This document shows, piece by piece, positions 58,342 to 64,000 of a stretch of 64,000 nucleotides of DNA. Under the pieces are notes generated by a model. The model saw only the letters and a program-made list of their open reading frames with translations, ran no database searches and was not told the DNA's origin. The position numbers and the translations under genes were made by a program. The stretch is from Sapria himalayana. Lineage: Eukaryota; Streptophyta; Magnoliopsida; Malpighiales; Rafflesiaceae. Each line of letters begins with the position of its first letter. Positions within the stretch are counted from its first letter, which is position 1. The stretch covers positions 65,296 through 129,295 of the forward strand of contig JAREIK010017068.1 in the NCBI GenBank assembly GCA_029783825.1. Reading direction: 5' to 3'.

Positions 58342-60764
58342 CATCTATCTATCTATCTATCAATTTATATAATAATTGACTTTCAATTTATAATTCAATT
58401 TGATGATATATCTATCCAACTATATGTTTGTCTGTTTATTTATGTATTTGAGTATTTATTTATCTATGTATTTGACTATTTGTCTATTTGTATAACAATC
58501 TTTCAATTAAACTAGCTATCTATCTATCCGTCTATCTATTTATCTGTCTATCTATCTAACAGTCTATCTATATATCTATCAATCTGTCTATCTATCTATA
58601 TATCTATATACCTATCTATCTATGTATCATTCTGTCGATATGTATATCTGTGTTTCTCTTTATCAGTCTATTTGTCTATTAGTCTATAGTATGCTAGTCT
58701 ATCTATCTTTTATCTATCTTTCTATCTATTTGGCTATCTATCTATCTATATTTTTAATTATACATCATTCTATCAATCTATATATCTATTCATCTATTAT
58801 ATGTCTTTTTGTCTATATGTCTATATGTCTATCTATTTATCTATCTATATGTATCTTTATCTAGCTAACTATCTAACCATCTATATATCTTTCTGACTAT
58901 ATGTGTATATTTCTATATGAGTATCTACCTATATGTCTATCTGCATATCTTTCTATCTATCAATCAATCTATCTATCTATATATCTATATTTTTATCTAT
59001 ATATCTACCTATATATCTACCTATTTGTCTATCTATTATTTGTCTGTATGTCTATATGACTATATGACTATCTTGATATCTTTTTATCTATCTATATATG
59101 TCCCACCATCTCTATATTTTTCTATTTATGTATTTGTCTATTTAATTATTTAGTTTTCAATCTATTTGTATATCTATTTGTCTATATCTATCTATTTTTC
59201 TATTTGTTTATCTATATAATTGACTAGATATATATATATTTATCTCTTTATCTAATTTTCTATCTATCTATTTTCAATCTATATATCTGTCTATTTATCC
59301 ACATGTCTATCTATCTATTTGTCTATCTATCTATCTATCAATTTTCTAATTATCAATATGCATTTCTATCTATCAATCTTTCTCTCTATCTATCTATTAG
59401 TCTATGAGTATATTAGTCTATTAGTCTATCTATCTATCTATCTATAAGTTTATTTGTTTATCTATCTATATGTCCATCTGATCTATCTGTGTATCTATCT
59501 ATCTATCTATCTGTCTATATATATATAAATATAAATATAAATATAAAATATATATATATATATATATATATATCTATCTATCAGTATATCTGTCAACCTA
59601 TCTATCTGTCAGTGTCTATTTATCTCTTTGTCTATCTATATATCTATCTATCCATTTATCAATCTATTAGTATATCTGTATATCTATCTATCTATCTATT
59701 TGTCGTTCTGTCATTATGTGTGTGTGTATATATATATATATATATCTATATGTATATCTTTTTATAAGTCTATTAGTCAATAAGTTTATCAGTCTATGTA
59801 TCCATCTATTTGTCTATATGTTTATTATTCTATGTGTCTATATGTTTATCTATTTATTTTAAAATCTATATATCTATCTATATCTTTCTTTCTATTTGTC
59901 TATCTTTTTATCTATCTATCTATTAATCTATCTATCAGTTTATGTGTCTATATGCCTATCTATTTATCTGCCTATCTATCTATTTATTGATATATCTATA
60001 TATCTCTCTATCTATATTTCTATCTGTCTATCTTTCTGTCTATCTGTCAATCAATCTATTCTTTATATGTCTATTTCTGTACATGTCTACCTATCTATGT
60101 GTCTATCTGTATATTTGTCTATATGTCTATCTATCTAGCTATTTTCCAATCTATCTATAAATATTTCTATTGATCGATCTATTTGTCAATCTGTCTATCT
60201 ATCAGCCTATTTGTTTGTCTATTAGTCTAAATATCTATATATCTATCTGTCTATCTATCAAAATAACTATTTGTCTATTTATCTATCTTTTATCTCTTTA
60301 ATTATCTTTTGGTCTATCAATCTATTAGTCATATTTATTTATCTGCTATCTATTTATCTATCTATCTATCTGTCTATATGTCTATTAATATATCAATTTA
60401 TTTGCATACCAATATATCTATCAATTTATGAATGTGTCAGTCTATCTATCTATTTGTCTATCTTTTATGTCTACATATCTATCTATCTATTTGTCTATCT
60501 CTTAATCTATCTATCTTTTTATCTATATATCTATCTATTTGTCTATCTGTCAATTTTTCTATCTTTCTATCATTCTATCTATTTATCTATCTATGTATCT
60601 GCCAATCTATCTATCTATCTATCTTACTATCTATCTATCTATCTATATATCTATTTATCTTTCTATCTATCTATCCATTTATCTATCTAAATGTACTATT
60701 TGTCTATCTACTACCTATATATCTATCTATGTATATTCCTATGTACCTATCAATCTGATTGTGT

Positions 60765-60805
<41 letters not shown>

Positions 60806-61390
60806 TATCTATATATCTTTCTATTTATAAATATATATATATATATCTTTCAAATTTTATATCTTTCTATCTATATATCTATTCTATATCTATCTATCTA
60901 TTTGTCTCTCTATCTATATATCTCAATCTAGCAATATGTTTATCTATTTATCTTTTTATCTGTCTATCTGTCTTTGTCTATATGTCTACTTGTATATCTA
61001 TCTATTTCTCTATTTATAAATCTTTTTATATGCCTATCTCTATATCTATTTATCGTTATCAATCTATTTGTATATTTTTCTTTATGTTTAAGTATTTATT
61101 TGTAAAACTATTTATCTATATATATGTCTGTTTGTCTTTATTTAATCTATTTATATATTTATGTATCTATCAGTCTATCTAACTATATATCTCTTTATAT
61201 ATCTATCTGTCTATCTCTTTATCTATCTATCTTTCTATCTATCTATTTTTATATTTGTAATATGCCTTTCTATCAATCTATATCACAATCTATTTATCAG
61301 TCTATGATAATTTTAGTATATCAGCTTATCTATCTTTCTATCTATCTATTTATCTATCTATCTCTATGTTTCTCTATGTATCTATATATA

Positions 61391-61443
<53 letters not shown>

Positions 61444-61537
61444 GACTATCTATCTATCTATTTATCTATCTATTCATTTATATATCTATCCATCCTTCAA
61501 TCTTTCAATATAACTATATATTATTTAATTATATATG

Positions 61538-61578
<41 letters not shown>

Positions 61579-62596
61579 CTATTTGTCTATCTATATATCT
61601 ATCTATTTGGCTATTTATATCTTTAATTATCTGTCTATCCTTCTATAAGTCTATGAGTCTATTAGTGAATAAGTTAATGTATCTATCGATCTATTTATTT
61701 GTCTATATGTCTATCTATCTATATGTATATATTTTGATCTATTTATTTTTCTATATGTATAAATATCTATTTAACTATCTTTCTATCTCTTTATCTATTT
61801 ATATGTCTATCTAGCTATCTTATAATCTTTCTGAATATCTATCTAAAATTTCTATTTTTCAATCAATCAATCGGTCTGTCTATCTATGTATATATATATA
61901 TCAATCTATCTATCTGTCCATCTATCTATCTATTCATCTATATGTATATTTATCTATATGTTAATCTATCCATCCAATTAAATGTATAATTATCTATCTA
62001 TCTATCTATTTGTCAATCTATCTATCTATATATCTGTCCATTTTATTTTTGTCAATGTGTCTATATATTTATGCGTCTATATTTCATCTATTTATCTATC
62101 TATATGTCTATATTTTAATTTGTTAATTTATTTATCAAACTTTTTATGTTCATATCCATCTATTGGTTTATCAGCCTATTAGTCATATTTATTTATATAT
62201 CTATCTATCTATATAGCTAGCTTTCTTTCTTTCTAGCTATATATATATATATCTCTTTATATGTATATCTGTATATCTATCTATCTGTCTATATATCTGT
62301 CTATCTATCTATTTATATGCCTAACTATCTATCTATTTATTTTTTTATATATCAATCTATAAATCATTTTTATCTAGTTATTTGTCTATTTATCTATCTA
62401 TCTATCTTTTAGTCTGTCAATCTATTAGTCTATTTTTCTATCTATCTTTATACATAGATATATATATATATATAACTATCTATCTATCTATCTATATATC
62501 TATCTACCTATCTATCTCTCTATTTACCTATCTATCTATTTATATATCTATCTATCTTTCAATCTATCTATCTTTATATCTATATACTTATTTATT

Positions 62597-62653
<57 letters not shown>

Positions 62654-64000
62654 CTCTCTCTCTATATTTTTATATCTATCAATATATATACCTATCTATC
62701 TATATATATTTTTTTCTATATGTCTATTAATCTATTTGTCTATCTGTCTATTTGTCAAATCATTCTATTACTCTATCTGTCTATCTATCTATCTATCTAT
62801 CTATATGTCTATCAGTCTATATGTATATGTGTCTATCTATCTATGTGCTTATCTATCAATTTATCAATTTATCTATCTATCTATTTATATTTATATCTAT
62901 CTGTCCATCATTCAAACTATCTAACTGTCATATCTTTCTATTTATCTTTCTTTCTATATGTCTATCTTTCTATCTATCTAACTATCATATATATCTATAT
63001 AACTCTCTATCTATCTAACTATCTAACAATCATTCTATCTATGTATCTATCTTAAAGTCTATTAGTATATCAATCTATCAATCTATCAATCTACTTATCT
63101 ATTTGTCTTTCTATCAATCTTATAATGAATGAATCAATCTATCTATCTTTGTATCTGTCAAAAAATCTATCTATCTATTTTTCTATCTCTCTACCTTTCT
63201 ATCTATCTATCTATCTATTTATCCGTCTATCTATCAATCTATATATCTGTCTATCTATCTATCTGTATATATGTTTATCTATATTTCTATCAATCAATCA
63301 ATCTATATGGCTATTTATATATCTATCTACCTATCTATCTATCTATTTATTTATCTACGTATATGTCTATATATATATATATATATCTTTCTCTCTCTCT
63401 ATATTTTTTTATCTAACAATATATCTACCTATCTATCTATGTGTAATTTTATCTATATGTCTTTTAATCTATTTGTCTATCTGTCTATTTGTCAAAACTA
63501 TAAATTACTCTATTTGTCTATCTTGCTATCTATATGTCTATCTATCTATATGTATATGTGTCTATCTACCTATGTTACTATATATCAATCTATCAATTTC
63601 TCTATCTATCTATTTATCTTAATATCTACATGTCTATCTTTCTAACTATTTAATTATCATATCTATCAATTTATCTTTCTATCTATATTCCTTTCTTTCT
63701 ATCTATATGCCTTTCTTTCTATCTATATGCCTTTCTTTCTAACTATATAACTGTCATATATAAATCTATCTACGTCTCTATTTATCTAACTATCTAACAA
63801 TCATTCTATCTATGTATCTATCTTCATGTCTATTTGTATATCAATCAATCTATCTATCTATCTATCAATCTATCAATCTACCTGTCTATTTGTTTTTATA
63901 TCAATCTATAAATGAACCAATCTATCAATCAATCTATCTTTCTATCTATTTAAAAGTATATATGTTTATTTGTCTATCTCTCTACCTTTCTATCTATCTA
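58342..64000 (+). repeat. Degenerate (TCTA)n tetranucleotide array, right arm
   Basis: Same repeat and orientation as 1-3640, with (TA)n tracts at 59545-59572, 60767-60801, 61397-61441, 61542-61571, 62600-62649 and 63368-63387. All open frames are Ser/Ile/Tyr/Leu repeats. It runs off the right edge. Confidence 0.95.
62640..63830 (+). repeat. Higher-order duplication inside the tetranucleotide array
   Basis: Landmarks recur in the same order at 737-772 bp spacing: a (TA)n/CTCTCTCT block (62600-62665 and 63368-63400), TTTGTCAAA(T/A) (62751 and 63488), TATATGTATATGTGTC (near 62818 and 63549) and AACTATCTAACAATCATTC (near 63016 and 63788). The two copies have diverged but are clearly related beyond the 4-bp unit. 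Confidence 0.8.

Noticed and set aside
1..64000. tRNA, rRNA, Helitron or endogenous pararetrovirus sequences
   Set aside because: No cloverleaf-like block, rRNA core, Helitron terminus or pararetroviral motif was recognised. RT-like blocks all have Copia domain order (integrase before RT).

Overview
This is a strongly AT-rich window from a flowering-plant nuclear genome. The evidence is the kind of elements it carries: plant Ty1/Copia retrotransposons primed by initiator tRNA-Met, En/Spm (CACTA) transposons with TNP2 and PTTA-type genes, RICESLEEPER-like and DUF659-type hAT transposons, and a PIF/Harbinger-like MITE. I found no intact host gene, tRNA, rRNA or CRISPR array. I cannot name the species.

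Layout. Both edges (1-4042 and 58342-64000) are degenerate (TCTA)n tetranucleotide DNA that runs off the window. It is split by a nested stack of transposons. Level 1 is an old minus-strand Copia element, Copia-1 (4043-58341). Its 5' LTR is complete at 56746-58341; its 3' LTR is cut short at 4043-4865. Two elements sit inside Copia-1. A CACTA element (5699-47306) lies in the RT/RNase H region and is flanked by TTT. A plus-strand Copia element, Copia-2 (49507-54878), lies in gag and is flanked by TCTTA. The outer CACTA carries decayed TNP2 and PTTA-type genes on the minus strand. Inside it is a second CACTA of the same family in the opposite orientation (14966-39810, also flanked by TTT). The inner CACTA has no recognisable TNP2. 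It holds a fossil hAT zone (18486-26482), a captured plant exon (28877-29029), a MITE (30409-30821), a tandemly duplicated 3' module with GC-rich hexamer islands (33545-35760) and a fairly recent hAT (36224-39634).

Relations. Every reading frame of any length is either a transposon gene broken by stops and frameshifts or a translation of simple repeat. (TCTA)n reads as Ser-Ile-Tyr-Leu without stops in all three frames of one strand, which explains the long open frames at both edges. No element appears able to move by itself now. The points most worth following are the opposite-orientation CACTA nest, the rearranged junction between the tetranucleotide array and the truncated LTR (an array inversion plus a hairpin at the breakpoint), the tandem amplification of a hAT tail, the higher-order repeat inside the tetranucleotide array, and an unassigned module that is conserved between the two CACTA copies.
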